This document shows, in pieces, positions 5,481 to 6,339 of a DNA stretch of 6,339 nt. The notes beneath the pieces were generated by a model. The model did no database searches and was not told the DNA's origin. It was given only the letters and a program-made list of their open reading frames with translations. Location: the NCBI GenBank assembly GCA_001797745.1, contig MGQF01000089.1, positions 65,762-72,100 on the forward strand. Direction: 5' to 3'. Numbering within the stretch: position 1 is the first letter of the stretch; each line of letters opens with the position of its first letter. The stretch is from Deltaproteobacteria bacterium RBG_13_52_11. Lineage in GTDB: Bacteria; Desulfobacterota; B13-G15; RBG-16-54-18. The translations under genes were made by a program, and so were the position numbers.

Positions 5481-5526
5481 CTTTTCCTTACTCTATTGAA
5501 ATTCAAGACTTGACCCATTTCCCCTT
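5481..5526 (-). repeat. 46-base direct repeat, copy 1
   Basis: It matches 5697-5742 at 40 of 46 positions without gaps, in the same orientation. On the minus strand the core is TGGGTCAAGTCTTGAATTTC. It covers the last codons and stop codon of the lysine-rich small gene. Confidence 0.85.
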
Positions 5527-5622
5527 CGATTGCTTCGCTATCTTCTCTTTTGCCTTTTGTTCCTGTTTGTTTATCTTCTGTTTCCGACCCTTGTCCTTGT
5601 CCTTCTTGCCTTTATCTCCCAT
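5503..5622 (-). CDS. 39-residue lysine-rich small protein
   Basis: A short gene that I read directly. The product begins MGDKGKKDKDKGRKQKI, continues NKQEQKAKEKIAKQ and ends KGKWVKS. It is extremely basic and hydrophilic, with no hydrophobic core, and is probably helical or disordered; nucleic-acid or membrane-surface binding is possible but unproven. It resembles small KDK-rich hypothetical proteins in proteobacteria (recall only). In support of a real gene, AAGAGGT lies 5-6 bases before the ATG, the spacing is normal and it follows the strand of its neighbours. Oddly, its last seven codons and stop lie inside copy 1 of the 46-base direct repeat, so the repeat may have replaced the original C-terminus. 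Confidence 0.6.
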   Translation of the reverse strand: MGDKGKKDKDKGRKQKINKQEQKAKEKIAKQSKGKWVKS

Positions 5623-5696
5623 TGCGCACCTCTTTTCCCGGTTACCCCTCAGCTTCTCGGCGCGAGGGTGCCGCTGCGTCGTCAGTTCTGTCTTTG

Positions 5697-5742
5697 CTTT
5701 TCCTCACTATGTTGAAATTCAAGACCTGACCCCTTTCTCCTT
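5697..5742 (-). repeat. 46-base direct repeat, copy 2
   Basis: Partner of 5481-5526 (40 of 46 identical), with a 216-base period. On the minus strand the core is AGGGGTCAGGTCTTGAATTT. It begins 17 bases after the stop codon of the 5760-6173 gene. The GGGGTCAGGTCTTG core resembles short repeats I recall near REP-associated (Y1) transposases in environmental bacteria, but no transposase is present here. Confidence 0.85.
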
Positions 5743-5759
5743 AGTTATTTTCGGCAATC

Positions 5760-6173
5760 CTACTTATAGGGCTCCCGCGAGAACACGTTCGTAACCATCT
5801 TGTCGACAAAAGGACGGTTCGATTGGCGGGGATTGGCCGACCGATATTCTTTGGATTCGCGAATCGCCTTGTTAATCTCGGAAATGGTTCGATCGGTGAG
5901 GCGAGGGTACGGTTCCCATGGATCAAATAAAATCAAACCGTCATCCAGTTGAGCTTCAAGCAGCTCGATTCCTTGACCTGTCTTTCCTGTCCTTAAATGC
6001 TTGAGTATGACCACGTGTGACTGAATCGCCCTGGCATCTTTATAGAGACATTCGTCTATGATACCGGACCTCCCAAGGCGAAAACTACCATAGCCGCCGA
6101 TTGCCAGACCGACTACACCCCCCACGAGAAACGCGAGGCTAAGACCTACTATTGACTTTCTTTTTCTCATCAT
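5760..6173 (-). CDS. Membrane-anchored hypothetical protein
   Basis: A 137-residue protein of unknown family. A positive start (MMRKRKS) and one hydrophobic helix with glycines (about 8-30) make a signal anchor, or an uncleaved signal, placing the rest outside the cytoplasm. Residues 40-85 look helical (DECLYKDARAIQSHVVILKHL, then GIELLEAQLDDGLILF), followed by DPWEPYPRLTDRTISEINKAI (84-104) and a basic tail ending SREPYK. The only cysteine is C42. GGGAGGT 7 bases before the first ATG makes the start firm; a second ATG directly follows. A small inverted repeat (6197-6214) lies in its leader. No catalytic motif is visible. Its 3' end is followed by direct repeat copy 2. Confidence 0.78.
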   Translation of the reverse strand: MMRKRKSIVGLSLAFLVGGVVGLAIGGYGSFRLGRSGIIDECLYKDARAIQSHVVILKHLRTGKTGQGIELLEAQLDDGLILFDPWEPYPRLTDRTISEINKAIRESKEYRSANPRQSNRPFVDKMVTNVFSREPYK

Positions 6174-6196
6174 ACCACGTACCTCCCGTCCCGTTC

Positions 6197-6214
6197 ATCA
6201 TTTGCGGCAATGAT
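6197..6214. other. Small inverted repeat in the leader of the 5760-6173 gene
   Basis: ATCATT (6197-6202) and AATGAT (6209-6214) form a 6-base stem with a 6-base loop, just upstream of the ribosome binding site. It is weak and AT-rich; it could be an operator half-site pair or chance. Confidence 0.25.
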
Positions 6215-6253
6215 TGATGCGGTCGTGTGCATTCTAATTGCTATAGCCGGTTG

Positions 6254-6339
6254 TTAGCGGGTGTCATTCGGCACCAGGCATCGTTCATCTACAAACTGAT
6301 TAAGGGCCTCCGCAGCTGCCTTGGCAAGATGCCCGGGAT
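6254..6339 (-). CDS. C-terminal end of an unidentified gene
   Basis: One minus-strand frame is open from the window edge to a TAA at 6256-6254, giving 27 residues: PGHLAKAAAEALNQFVDE, then RCLVPNDTR. The alanine-rich helix followed by a short polar tail looks like a normal protein end, and the strand agrees with all other genes. The other two minus-strand frames have stops. The plus-strand frame is also open over this short distance, so the call is tentative. The product cannot be named. Confidence 0.4.
   Translation of the reverse strand, partial: PGHLAKAAAEALNQFVDERCLVPNDTR

Noticed and set aside
5659..5672. GGCGC/GTGCC hairpin upstream of the lysine-rich gene as a terminator
   Set aside because: The stem is 5 pairs with one wobble and no T-run follows on the minus strand.
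5481..5742. CRISPR-like array from the repeated 46-base units
   Set aside because: There are only two copies, with a 170-base spacing that holds a gene, and no cas genes.
5510..5794. Plus-strand frame rich in F, L and S
   Set aside because: It is the complement of the lysine-rich gene and the two direct repeats; the apparent hydrophobicity comes from the complement of Lys codons.

Overview
The window is a 6.3 kb piece of a bacterial chromosome in which every gene I can support lies on the minus strand, so the genes read from right to left. Base composition is mixed, Shine-Dalgarno sites are strong and purine-rich, and the gene set includes a periplasmic molybdopterin-type oxidoreductase, a MASE3-GGDEF cyclase and DUF4404. 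This suggests a Gram-negative, probably environmental bacterium, perhaps Desulfobacterota, Nitrospirota or a relative. There is no phylogenetic marker, so this is only a guess.

In the direction of transcription the layout is as follows. At 6339-6254 is the tail of an unidentified gene cut by the window edge. From 6173 to 4096 runs a series of five short genes: a membrane-anchored hypothetical protein (5760-6173), a 39-residue lysine-rich protein (5503-5622), a three-helix membrane protein with a charged tail (5034-5369), a multi-helix TM7S3/TMEM198-like membrane protein (4442-4945) and a coiled-coil Sll1863-like protein (4096-4389). Next come a flavodoxin-fold NAD(P)H:FMN reductase-type protein with a four-cysteine motif (3162-3947) and a membrane-bound diguanylate cyclase with intact GGDEF and RxxD sites (1692-3005). 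An AT-rich stretch follows with an isoprenylcysteine-methyltransferase-like membrane protein (972-1526). The last two genes are a DUF4404 protein (578-850) and the N-terminal 155 residues of a secreted sulfite-oxidase-fold protein (1-465, cut by the left edge).

Most gaps are 50-165 bases, so this is probably a series of small transcription units rather than one long operon. Several small genes encode envelope or coiled-coil proteins of the kind often seen in stress or envelope maintenance, and the cyclase adds c-di-GMP signalling. No gene in the window proves that they work in one pathway.

The intergenic DNA is the most unusual part. It holds two families of short repeats in the same orientation. 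One is a 35/36-base element placed 34-38 bases upstream of the start codons of both the cyclase and the TM7S3-like gene. The other is a GGGTCA...TCTTGA-type repeat with about five copies (5481-5526, 5697-5742, 3092-3124, 3141-3157, 4046-4079). Two of these copies form a 46-base direct repeat, and the lysine-rich small gene ends inside one of them. I found no CRISPR array, tRNA, rRNA or intact transposase.
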